A program made the position numbers and the translations under genes. This document shows positions 8,450-19,382 of a stretch of DNA of 64,000 bases, one piece after another. The notes beneath the pieces are model-generated. The model was not told the origin of the DNA and made no database searches. It saw nothing but the letters and a program-made list of their open reading frames with translations. The first letter of the stretch is position 1. The number at the start of each line of letters is the position of its first letter. Origin of the DNA: Nitratireductor soli (GTDB lineage Bacteria > Pseudomonadota > Alphaproteobacteria > Rhizobiales > Rhizobiaceae); assembly GCF_001050155.1 (NCBI RefSeq), contig NZ_LFVY01000008.1, forward strand, positions 1-64,000, given 5' to 3'.

Positions 8450-9396
8450 GTGAAGCCTTTGCCTCCGTCACGGACATGGCCGAACAGAAGCCCCAGGCGA
8501 TCGAGCTTGGCACGAATGTCTACGGCTATTGCAGCGCGCATGATCCCAATTGCGGCTTCATCGTCGGCGACGAGGCGGTCATCGCCATCGATGCGCGCGC
8601 CACGCCGGCGCTTGCCCGTGAGATGATCGACGACATCCGCACGGTCACCGACCGGCCGATCAAGTATCTGTTCATGACGCATTATCATGCCGTGCGGGCG
8701 CTCGGCGCCTCCGCCTTCGAGGCAGACCTGATCTTCTCGTCGCTCGGCACGCTGCAATTGCTGCGCGAGCGCGGCCAGGCGGACATGGATTCGGAGATCG
8801 GCCGCTTTCCGCGCCTGTTCAAGGGGCGTGAGGAAATCCCCGGCCTGACCATGCCGCAGGCGAGTTTCGAGCGCGACTTCACCTTCTGGCTCGGCAAGCG
8901 CGAAATCCGTTTCCAGCATCTGGGCCGTGCCCACACGCGCGGCGACACGATCTGCCATGTGCCGGACGCCGGCGTCGTCTTCGCCGGTGACATCGTCGAA
9001 AACCATTGCGGCGTCTACATGGGCGACGGCTATCTGGGCGACTGGCTGGAGACGCTGGAACGGCTGAGGGCGGTGGATGCAGTGGCGGCGGTGCCCGGTC
9101 GCGGCGCGCCGATGCAGTCGCGCCAGGAAATCACCGAGGCGATCGATTCCACTAAGGATTTCATCGCCACCATTCTCAATGCCGTGCGTCACGGTCTGTC
9201 ACAGGGCCATGGCCTGAAGGGCTGCTACGACGTGGCCAGGGAGCATTGCGACCCGCGCTTCGGCGACTGGCCGATCTACCAGCACGTGCTCGCCTTCGAC
9301 ACGGCGCGTGCTTTCGACGAATTGCGTGGCCTGGAACACCCGCAAATCTGGACCGACGCGCGCGATCAGGCGCTCTGGAAGACCATTCACGCCTAA
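8446..9396 (+). CDS. MBL-fold protein with incomplete metal site
   Basis: This 316-residue protein has the metallo-beta-lactamase fold, but its metal ligands are altered. The HxHxDH motif reads H79-Y-H81-A-V83-R84, so the Asp and last His are lost. H163 and D182 (in FAGDI) remain, while the last ligand, normally in a PGHG turn, is R219 in PGRG. The site-1 pair H79/H81/H163 could still hold one metal; site 2 cannot be normal. The gene is coupled by ATGA to DUF2783 and the monooxygenase. A hydrolytic or ligand-binding role in the aromatic pathway is possible, but a standard dinuclear hydrolase is unlikely. Confidence 0.88.
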   Translation: MSEAFASVTDMAEQKPQAIELGTNVYGYCSAHDPNCGFIVGDEAVIAIDARATPALAREMIDDIRTVTDRPIKYLFMTHYHAVRALGASAFEADLIFSSLGTLQLLRERGQADMDSEIGRFPRLFKGREEIPGLTMPQASFERDFTFWLGKREIRFQHLGRAHTRGDTICHVPDAGVVFAGDIVENHCGVYMGDGYLGDWLETLERLRAVDAVAAVPGRGAPMQSRQEITEAIDSTKDFIATILNAVRHGLSQGHGLKGCYDVAREHCDPRFGDWPIYQHVLAFDTARAFDELRGLEHPQIWTDARDQALWKTIHA

Positions 9397-9402
9397 CCAT
9401 AT

Positions 9403-9424
9403 CGCGGACCGGCGACCGGCCGCG
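9403..9424. other. intercistronic hairpin before dctP
   Basis: CGCGG-A-CCGG, a CGA loop and CCGG-CCGCG can form a 9-bp stem with one bulged A. It lies between the MBL-fold gene and the TRAP binding-protein gene. There is no T-run, so an mRNA-processing or stabilising element is more likely than a terminator. Confidence 0.4.
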
Positions 9425-9445
9425 CAACAAGCCTGGGAGGAAAGC

Positions 9446-10474
9446 ATGAACAGACGAGAACTCTTGAAGCTCGCCGCGGCCTTGCCCGCCACAGCAGCGT
9501 TTCCCTATGCGGCCAGGGCCGAAACGCTCTTGCGCATGTCGAGCTGGCTGCCGCCGCAGCATGTCCTGCACAAGGACGTGATGCAGGTCTGGGCGAAGGA
9601 GGTCACCGAGGCGAGCAATGGACGCCTGCGCATCAACACGCTGCCCAAGCCGGTCACGGCGCCGCCCGGCACATTCGACGCGGTGGCCGACGGCATCGTC
9701 GAGATCGCCTTCAACGTGCATGGCTATACGCCCGGCCGCTTCGTGGCGACCAACATCGCCGAATTTCCCGGCGCCGGCGACAGCGCCGAGGCGGCCTCCG
9801 TCGCCTATCAGCGCGTCTACGACAAGCATATGGCCCAGCATGGCGAGCATGGGGACCTGAAGGTGCTGGCCGTGTTCACCAACGGCCCCGGCCACATCTT
9901 CAACAGCAAACGGCCGATCGCCAGGCTCGAGGATCTGCAGAATCTGCGCGTGCGCGTTGGCGGCGGCATCGTCAACGAGCTTGCCGATCTGCTCGGCGTC
10001 TCCGCGGTCCTGAAGCCGGCGAGCGAATCCTACGAATTGATGAGCGCCGGCATTGTCGACGGGCTGTTCTTTCCCGTCGAACCGATCATCACCTTCAAGC
10101 TCGACCGGCTCGTCCGCTACGGCACGCTCATTCCCGGCGGCCTCTACAACACGAGCTGGGCCGTGGTGATGAACAAGGCGGCCTTCGACAAGCTGGCAGC
10201 GGAAGACCAGGAGGCGATCGAGAAGGTTTCGGGCGAACACCTGGCGCGTTTGGCCGGCAAGACACAGGACAAGAACGACGCGCACGCGCTCGAACTGGTC
10301 AACGCCGCCGGCATCGAAATGATCACCGCCGACGCGGCGTTCATGGGGCAGATCGAGGAGCGGATGAAGCCGCTTCAGGAGGCCTGGCTGAAAAAGGTCG
10401 AGGCGCGCGGCGTCGACGGCGCGCAGCTGCTGCGGGCCTGGGGCGAGGAACTGGCCGGCGCCACCAACGGCTAA
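9446..10474 (+). CDS. TRAP transporter substrate-binding protein (DctP family)
   Basis: This 342-residue periplasmic binding protein has an N-terminal signal with a twin-arginine-like NRRELLKLAAALP start and a cleavage region near AARAE. The mature part contains LRMSSWLPP and VHGYTPGRF, motifs shared with the DctP at 43058-44083, so the two are paralogs. TRAP binding proteins usually capture carboxylates through a conserved Arg. It sits inside the catabolic operon and not beside dctQM at 142-1909, which lacks its own binding protein; both units carry the same operator palindrome. GGGAGG precedes the start, and a strong hairpin follows the stop. Confidence 0.93.
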   Translation: MNRRELLKLAAALPATAAFPYAARAETLLRMSSWLPPQHVLHKDVMQVWAKEVTEASNGRLRINTLPKPVTAPPGTFDAVADGIVEIAFNVHGYTPGRFVATNIAEFPGAGDSAEAASVAYQRVYDKHMAQHGEHGDLKVLAVFTNGPGHIFNSKRPIARLEDLQNLRVRVGGGIVNELADLLGVSAVLKPASESYELMSAGIVDGLFFPVEPIITFKLDRLVRYGTLIPGGLYNTSWAVVMNKAAFDKLAAEDQEAIEKVSGEHLARLAGKTQDKNDAHALELVNAAGIEMITADAAFMGQIEERMKPLQEAWLKKVEARGVDGAQLLRAWGEELAGATNG

Positions 10475-10499
10475 ACTTGATGCCGCATGAAAATGACCG

Positions 10500-10537
10500 G
10501 TGGGCGGGCGGGGCCGGAAACGGCGCCGCCCGCCCAC
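10500..10537. other. GNRA-capped long hairpin between dctP and FAH hydrolase
   Basis: A perfect 12-bp stem (GTGGGCGGGCGG with its complement) is followed by a G/G mismatch, a 4-bp GCCG/CGGC stem and a GAAA tetraloop. The 38 bases lie wholly between the binding-protein gene and the hydrolase gene. No T-run follows. Such elements commonly protect the upstream transcript from 3' decay, which would keep the binding protein in excess. Confidence 0.65.
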
Positions 10538-10571
10538 AAACCTCACGCATTCACCAAGGAGCATCCCGTTC

Positions 10572-11546
10572 ATGAAACTTGCCACCCTGCGCAACGGTCG
10601 TCCTGATGGCGCGCTGGTCGTCGTCAGCCGCGATCTCAAACATTGTCTGTCGGCTGCCGAGGTGGTTCCCACCATGCAGGCCGCTTTGGACGATTGGCAG
10701 GCGGTCGAGCCGGGACTGCGCGGCCTCGCCGAAAAGGTCGAAACGGATGCGGCACGGCGCCCCTTCGATCCATCTGAGGCGCTGGCGCCGCTGCCGCGCG
10801 CCTATCAATGGGCCGATGGCAGCGCCTATGTGAACCACGTGGAACTGGTGCGCAAGGCGCGCGGGGCGGGCATGCCCGACACGTTCTGGACCGATCCGCT
10901 GATCTATCAGGGAGCGGCCGATTGCAATCTGGGACCGCGCGCGCCGATCCGCTTCGCCGACGAAAAGCTGGGCTGCGATTTCGAGGGGGAGATTGCCGTT
11001 GTCGTCGGACGGGTCGAAACCGGCGCCGATGAAGCGGCTGCGCGCGAGGCCATCCGCCTGGTCATGCTCGTCAATGACGTGACGCTGCGCAATCTCGTGC
11101 CGGGCGAACTCGCCAAGGGGTTCGGTTTCTTCCAGTCGAAGCCGCAGACGGCCTTTTCGCCGGTCGCCGTGACACCGGACGAACTGGGCGATGCCTGGGA
11201 CGGCGAGCGCCTGCACCTGCCGCTGCTGATCTGGCGCGGGCAGGAGGCTTTCGGCCGTCCGGAAGCCGGCAAGGACATGGTGTTTTCCTTCGCGCGCCTG
11301 ATCGCCCATGTGGCGCAGACCCGGCCGATCGGCGCCGGCGGCATCATCGGTTCGGGAACGGTTTCAAACGCCGACCCTGCTGTCGGCTCGGCCTGCATCG
11401 CCGAACGGCGGGCGCGCGAGATGATCGATGCGGGCGCGGCGAAAACGCCGTTTCTGGCGCATGGCGAAACGGTGCGCATCGAGATGCTGTCGGCCGACGG
11501 CGCGTCCATTTTCGGCGCCATCGAGCAGGAGGTTGAGGTCGGTTAG
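10572..11546 (+). CDS. fumarylacetoacetate hydrolase (FAH) family protein
   Basis: This 324-residue protein belongs to the FAH superfamily. It has the small N-terminal domain typical of bacterial fumarylacetoacetases (about 330 residues) and the metal-binding core with FEGEIAVVVGR at residues 137-147 (E138 and E140). The enzymes hydrolyse a C-C bond in fumarylacetoacetate or fumarylpyruvate, giving fumarate plus acetoacetate or pyruvate. Together with the zeta GST and class I fumarase it gives the last three steps of such a route. The start at 10572 follows AAGGAG at 10556-10561. It is followed by a LuxR-type regulator. Confidence 0.9.
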   Translation: MKLATLRNGRPDGALVVVSRDLKHCLSAAEVVPTMQAALDDWQAVEPGLRGLAEKVETDAARRPFDPSEALAPLPRAYQWADGSAYVNHVELVRKARGAGMPDTFWTDPLIYQGAADCNLGPRAPIRFADEKLGCDFEGEIAVVVGRVETGADEAAAREAIRLVMLVNDVTLRNLVPGELAKGFGFFQSKPQTAFSPVAVTPDELGDAWDGERLHLPLLIWRGQEAFGRPEAGKDMVFSFARLIAHVAQTRPIGAGGIIGSGTVSNADPAVGSACIAERRAREMIDAGAAKTPFLAHGETVRIEMLSADGASIFGAIEQEVEVG

Positions 11547-11650
11547 GTTGACGGAGACGACCGGCCGATGCTGCGGGCTTTCTGGGCGGAAGCTTTCATG
11601 TGTATAGTCCCTCCGGGCGTCCTCCGGGATGCCGTCTGGGAGGAATGACA

Positions 11651-12436
11651 ATGCAGCTCATCAAGAGCGACGCCATGGATCATGGCGCGCCGGCCTATAG
11701 CGACGCGGTTTGCGGCCTGATCGGCGCCGTCGGTCGTGGCGGCTTCATCGGGCAATTGCTGGAATCGAGCCAGGCCGTGGCGCCGATCGATTTCGTCTCC
11801 ATGTTCCTGTACCCGTCGAAGGAGCGCGTGGTCTTTCTCGGCACGGCCAGCGGGCTTGGCCAGCGTTTCGCCAACACCGCCGCCGACCACTACCAGAGCC
11901 ACTACTATCGCGAGGATCCGAACATCGGCGTGATGTTCGACGATGGCGGATGCGACGGGACGGTGTTCACCTATCTCACGCGCGACGATATCCCGACGGC
12001 CAGCTACCGGACCTGGTGCTATGACCGGGCGCAGATCGCCGATCGGCTGTCATTGGTCAGCCGCACCGAGCAGGGCATGCCGTTCTCCGTCAGCTTCTAT
12101 TCGGGCCGGCCGCGCGGCACGCTGCCGGAGGTCAACCGGCAGGCGCTGATGGGTTTCCTGCCTTATGTGCGGGCAATCTCGCTCAGGCATCTGGAACTTT
12201 GGTCCGGGACGCTGGACCTCGTCACCGCGCGGGCGCGCGTCACACAACGATTTCCCGAACTTTCGCCGCGCGAGACCGATGTCGCCGCCGGGGTTGTCGC
12301 CGGGCTGACGGCACAGGAAATGGCCGACTGGCTGGGCATTGCGCCGACCAGCGTCATCACCCATCGCAAGCGCGCCTATGAGCGGTTGGGCGTCGCCAAT
12401 CAGCGCGAGATGGTCCAGGCCTTCTATTCGTCCTGA
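11651..12436 (+). CDS. LuxR-family transcriptional regulator
   Basis: This 261-residue protein ends with a LuxR/GerE helix-turn-helix (ELSPRETDVAAG to LGVANQREM, about residues 197-250). The N-terminal 190 residues look like an effector-binding domain but lack the typical acyl-homoserine-lactone signature, so I do not call it a quorum sensor. The ATG at 11651 lies 7 bases after GGGAGG; the ATG at 11645 is too close to it. Being at the end of the aromatic operon, it is the best candidate to bind the two identical palindromes at 67-82 and 4162-4177, but no direct evidence exists. Confidence 0.88.
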   Translation: MQLIKSDAMDHGAPAYSDAVCGLIGAVGRGGFIGQLLESSQAVAPIDFVSMFLYPSKERVVFLGTASGLGQRFANTAADHYQSHYYREDPNIGVMFDDGGCDGTVFTYLTRDDIPTASYRTWCYDRAQIADRLSLVSRTEQGMPFSVSFYSGRPRGTLPEVNRQALMGFLPYVRAISLRHLELWSGTLDLVTARARVTQRFPELSPRETDVAAGVVAGLTAQEMADWLGIAPTSVITHRKRAYERLGVANQREMVQAFYSS

Positions 12437-12448
12437 GAGGCGTCTGCG

Positions 12449-13378
12449 TTAATAGGCTCTCGGGCGGCGCTTGCGCCGGCCGAGAATGTCGAACAGCAGG
12501 CGGCGCATCCAGCGCGCCGCCGGGTCGCGGTGAAAGCGTTCGTGCCAGGCAAGCGCGATGTCGAATTGCGGCATGGCGAGCGGCACGTCGATTTCCGCCA
12601 GATCGAACTCCTCGGCCAGATAAGCGGCCAGATTGGCCGGCATGGTGGCAATCATGTCCGTGCGCTTGACGGCCATCGCCGCGGCGACGAAGCCGGAGAC
12701 GCGCAGCGCGATGCGGTCGGCGGGCAGGATCGCCTCCAGCCTTCCCTCCACCTCGCCATGGGCGTGGCCCGTGTCGCGCGCCATCACCAGGACGTGCCGG
12801 GCCGCGCGATAGGCGGCCTCGTCCGGGGTGGCTTTGGCAAAGGGGTGTTCGCGCCGCACCAGCCCGCGATAGCCCTCGACGAACAGTTTTCGTCTTCGGA
12901 TACCGCTCACCAATTCGGGAAAGGCGCCGATGGCCAGGTCCACGTCGCCGCTTTCCAGCCGGGGCAGAAGCTGGCGCCGGTCGAGTGAAACCATGCGGAC
13001 GCCGAGATGCGGGCCCTCATGCTGCAGGCGTTCCATCAGCGGCGGGGCGAGACGCAGCGCGCCGACATCGCTGATGAAGAAGCTGAACAAGCGCCGGCTT
13101 GTCATCGGATCGAACAATGCCGGCCTGCGGTCGAGGCTGGCCGAGGCCGTCAGGATCCGGCGGATCGGCTCGGCCAGTTCCAGCGCGCGCGCCGTCGGTT
13201 CCATCGATTGGCCGACGCGGACGAAAAGGGGATCGTCGAAATCCACCCGAAGGCGGGCCAGTATCTTGCTCAGCACCGGCTGCGAGGTATCGAGTATGTT
13301 GGCGGCCGCCGTCAGCGACCGCTCGGCGAACAGGACGTCCAGCACACGCAGGTGCCGCAGGTTGATGTCTTTCTCCAT
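12449..13378 (-). CDS. LysR-family regulator (NodD/NahR-like), divergent from rdhA
   Basis: This 309-residue LysR-type regulator has an N-terminal winged helix-turn-helix (LRHLRVLDVLFAERSLTAAA, then SQPVLSKILARLR) of the NodD/NahR/PhnR branch, which often answers to aromatic effectors. A LysR substrate-binding domain follows. I choose the ATG at 13378. An upstream ATG at 13414 would place a perfect palindrome (13399-13414) inside the coding region, whereas with this start it lies about 20 bp upstream. It is divergent from the reductive dehalogenase gene and most likely controls it in response to a halogenated phenolic acid or its product. Confidence 0.9.
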   Translation of the reverse strand: MEKDINLRHLRVLDVLFAERSLTAAANILDTSQPVLSKILARLRVDFDDPLFVRVGQSMEPTARALELAEPIRRILTASASLDRRPALFDPMTSRRLFSFFISDVGALRLAPPLMERLQHEGPHLGVRMVSLDRRQLLPRLESGDVDLAIGAFPELVSGIRRRKLFVEGYRGLVRREHPFAKATPDEAAYRAARHVLVMARDTGHAHGEVEGRLEAILPADRIALRVSGFVAAAMAVKRTDMIATMPANLAAYLAEEFDLAEIDVPLAMPQFDIALAWHERFHRDPAARWMRRLLFDILGRRKRRPRAY

Positions 13379-13398
13379 GTCAAATGGATATAACTTAA

Positions 13399-13414
13399 AT
13401 GTCTGTAAAGACAT
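13399..13414. promoter_or_regulatory. LysR-type binding site candidate in the lysR-rdhA intergenic region
   Basis: ATGTCT-GTAA-AGACAT is a palindrome between the divergent LysR gene (start 13378) and the reductive dehalogenase gene (start 13494). LysR proteins typically bind such a site near their own promoter and activate the divergent gene. The surroundings are AT-rich compared with the rest of the window. Confidence 0.6.
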
Positions 13415-13493
13415 AGGCTGTGCCGATCGGCTGACCTAGTCTTCCCACAGGACATCGCTCGCGCCTTCCGGGCGGCGGTGCAGGGAGGACATG

Positions 13494-16967
<3,474 letters not shown>

Positions 16968-16975
16968 GGCGCGCC

Positions 16976-17299
16976 ATGACCCATGTCGTCACGGAAGCCT
17001 GCATCGGCTGCCGCTTCACCGATTGCGTCTCCGTCTGCCCGGTCGATTGCTTCCACGTGGGCGGCAATTTCCTCGTCATCAATCCCGATGGCTGCATCGA
17101 TTGCGGCGTGTGCATCCCCGAATGCCCGGAAGAGGCGATCCATCCCGACACGATGCTTCCCGAAGGCCAGGAGCATTTTCTCGAACTCAACCGCGACCTG
17201 GCGCTGAAATGGCCGGTGATCCTCGAAGCGGAACCGCATCCGGCCGACGCCGCCGAGTACAGGGGAAAGACCGGCAAGCTGGAATTGCTGCGCGTGTAA
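16976..17299 (+). CDS. seven-iron type ferredoxin (FdxA family)
   Basis: This 107-residue protein has the FdxA pattern: C9-x7-C17-x3-C21-P and C40-x2-C43-x2-C46-x3-C50-P, which bind one [3Fe-4S] and one [4Fe-4S] cluster. Extra cysteines occur at 12 and 25. The C-terminal extension fits the roughly 107-residue FdxA proteins. It starts 8 bp after the [2Fe-2S] ferredoxin gene and ends the dehalogenase unit. Two different ferredoxins beside one dehalogenase suggest that either a low-potential and a higher-potential carrier are both needed, or that the two are alternatives. Confidence 0.92.
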   Translation: MTHVVTEACIGCRFTDCVSVCPVDCFHVGGNFLVINPDGCIDCGVCIPECPEEAIHPDTMLPEGQEHFLELNRDLALKWPVILEAEPHPADAAEYRGKTGKLELLRV

Positions 17300-17312
17300 G
17301 CGCCTGCGTATG

Positions 17313-17356
17313 GTGCGCTTCGCGATGCGTATCGAATGCACCGCGAAGCACGTTTT
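17313..17356. terminator. hairpin between convergent rdh and amine-oxidase units
   Basis: GCTTCGCG at 17317-17324 pairs perfectly with CGCGAAGC at 17342-17349. It is extended by GTG/CAC and followed by GTTTTCT on the plus strand. It lies between the convergent ferredoxin and copper amine oxidase genes and can act as a terminator for the plus-strand unit. Confidence 0.55.
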
Positions 17357-17374
17357 CTATCCGATGCTTTTGGC

Positions 17375-19357
17375 CTATTGCGGCAATCGGACCGTCAGGG
17401 CGGGATTGTGCGGGAAGAAGTTGTAAGGCTTCAGCGTGATGCCCTTCCACATGGTCGACATCACCGGCCAGTCTTCCATCTGCGGCACGTGGTGGAAGCC
17501 CATCGTGTACCAGGTGACGATGTCGGTGTTGTCGATGCTGCGGTCCTGCTTGACCCATTCGGCCAGCGTGTCCGAGCCGTCGCTCTGGAACGCGTATTCG
17601 CCACCGGCATAGCGCTCGGCCGCGTGATAGGGCGTGTTCCAGAACGTGTACTCGATGTAGGCGTTGCGCCTGGCGGGCGGGTCGTTCTCCGTGTCCAGCG
17701 GGCTGTAGGCGACGCTGTTCTGCGGCAGGATCATGTAACCCGGCGCGTGGCCGACGCCGACTTTCCGGTTCATGTTCATCACGTGATACATGGCGGGCGT
17801 TGCCGGGTTGACGCGGTAGCGCGCCGCCATCTCCGTCATCGGCATTTCCGCCTTGGTCACCCACAGCGAGCGGCGCGGCAGGTCGGTGGGTACGTCGCCC
17901 TTCACGAGACCCGTCCGCATGAAGGAGTTGTCCTGGCCGTCAATGTCGAAGTCGAGCCGGAAGTTGAAGAAATGATCGTGGTTCGGCGCCACCAGATTGG
18001 GCACGATCAGCGTGCCGTAGCGGGTTTCCTGCGCCGCCGTCGCGTCGTCCATCGAGGTGGAGGCCGCGCCCTTCACCGCGTCGAGCCCGGTGGCGCCGAC
18101 CATCACCCGGATGCGGCCGTTCTGCTCGAACACATAGTCGATCAGATAGTCGTAATTGCCCACCTGCGAGGCGGAGCGGACGACGAGTTCGTTCGCCGGG
18201 CGTCCCTCGGCCGGCACCGACTGGTCCTCGCTCTGGGCGAAGATCTCGTAGTGCCGCCAGACCGGATCGCCGATGTTGCGCTCGAAGATGCACAGGGCAT
18301 TGGGAATCTCGATCGGATTGCCCAAATCGTCATGCACGGTGGCCGGCAGGAAGCGGGCATAGGCGGGGCAATCGACGCCGGCGCGCAGCGGGCTGAGGAA
18401 AATGCCGAACCCATACTCGCCGCTATCCATGTAGGTGCGCCAGTACCAGCCCTGGTCCGGGTCCATATAGGGCACGAACACCTCGGAAAGATGCGCCTGA
18501 TAGAGCACAGACCGCCAATCGCTGCCATCGTTCGCCTCGATGTTCGACAGGACGACACCGGGCCGCTTGTCGACGCGCCAGCGGAAGCGCCACATGTCCC
18601 AGTTGACCACGCTGCCGTCGATGGTGAAATTCGCATCCCCCTCCTGGACGAGATGGGCGGGATTGCTCTCGGGCCGCAAGTCTCCCCGCTCCCTGACCTC
18701 GGCCTCGGTATAGCCCCAGCCATCCTGCGGCACAGGCAGGACGCCCGTGTCGATCACCTCGACCACGTTTTTCCCGGCGAGGTCGACGACCGCGTAGAGG
18801 CCTTCGATGGGCTTGGCGTAGAAGTTGGAGCCGGTCGGATTGACGTAGCAGGGCACCTTCATCAGCCTCTGGCCGGCTTCTGCCTCGGCATCGAAGGACC
18901 CGGCGGTCAGGGGCAGGCAGAACACGTCCGTCGGGCCGAGATCGCGCTTCTTCAGGGCGGCGACGAAAGTCTCGTCGGACAAGGCCAGGTCCATGGCGCC
19001 GATGAACTCTTCCAGAAGCACCATGGACTGGCCGCCAATGTCGCCGATGTCGCTGATCGCGCCCGTTGCAAGGTCGACCTCGGCCTTGTAGGCCTTGTCG
19101 CCGGAAATCACGTGGACGGTGGCGACGCGCGGCCCCTCGTCGCCTTCCTTCCAGGCAAGCACGTCCGCTTTCTCCGGCTCCTTCAGCTCGATCAGCGGAA
19201 AGCGTGCCTCGTCGGCGATCCGCTCGTCCGCTTTCATGATGGTCACGACCCGGCTGATTTCATCCTTCGTCAGGCCGTCCAGGGGGTGGGCGTTCGCGCC
19301 GCCGCATAAGGCCATCAGGGCCACGCCGGCGCACGCGGCGGTTAAGTATCGTCTCAT
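17375..19357 (-). CDS. periplasmic copper amine oxidase (TPQ)
   Basis: This 660-residue protein starts with a signal peptide ending near GGANA. It has the marks of copper/topaquinone amine oxidases: the cofactor tyrosine Y402 in GNYDY, the catalytic base D311 in YMDSGEYGFG, copper ligands H460 and H462 in PNHDHFFNF, and a third histidine at 622/623. It oxidises primary amines to aldehydes, ammonia and H2O2. It is the second gene of a leftward operon, 25 bp after an aldehyde dehydrogenase, matching the tyramine/phenylethylamine oxidase plus dehydrogenase pairing (TynA/FeaB) of E. coli. The start at 19357 is preceded by GGAGGAGAAG. The preferred amine is not known. Confidence 0.93.
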   Translation of the reverse strand: MRRYLTAACAGVALMALCGGANAHPLDGLTKDEISRVVTIMKADERIADEARFPLIELKEPEKADVLAWKEGDEGPRVATVHVISGDKAYKAEVDLATGAISDIGDIGGQSMVLLEEFIGAMDLALSDETFVAALKKRDLGPTDVFCLPLTAGSFDAEAEAGQRLMKVPCYVNPTGSNFYAKPIEGLYAVVDLAGKNVVEVIDTGVLPVPQDGWGYTEAEVRERGDLRPESNPAHLVQEGDANFTIDGSVVNWDMWRFRWRVDKRPGVVLSNIEANDGSDWRSVLYQAHLSEVFVPYMDPDQGWYWRTYMDSGEYGFGIFLSPLRAGVDCPAYARFLPATVHDDLGNPIEIPNALCIFERNIGDPVWRHYEIFAQSEDQSVPAEGRPANELVVRSASQVGNYDYLIDYVFEQNGRIRVMVGATGLDAVKGAASTSMDDATAAQETRYGTLIVPNLVAPNHDHFFNFRLDFDIDGQDNSFMRTGLVKGDVPTDLPRRSLWVTKAEMPMTEMAARYRVNPATPAMYHVMNMNRKVGVGHAPGYMILPQNSVAYSPLDTENDPPARRNAYIEYTFWNTPYHAAERYAGGEYAFQSDGSDTLAEWVKQDRSIDNTDIVTWYTMGFHHVPQMEDWPVMSTMWKGITLKPYNFFPHNPALTVRLPQ

Positions 19358-19382
19358 TGCTTCTCCTCCTCGATCGTCTTCG

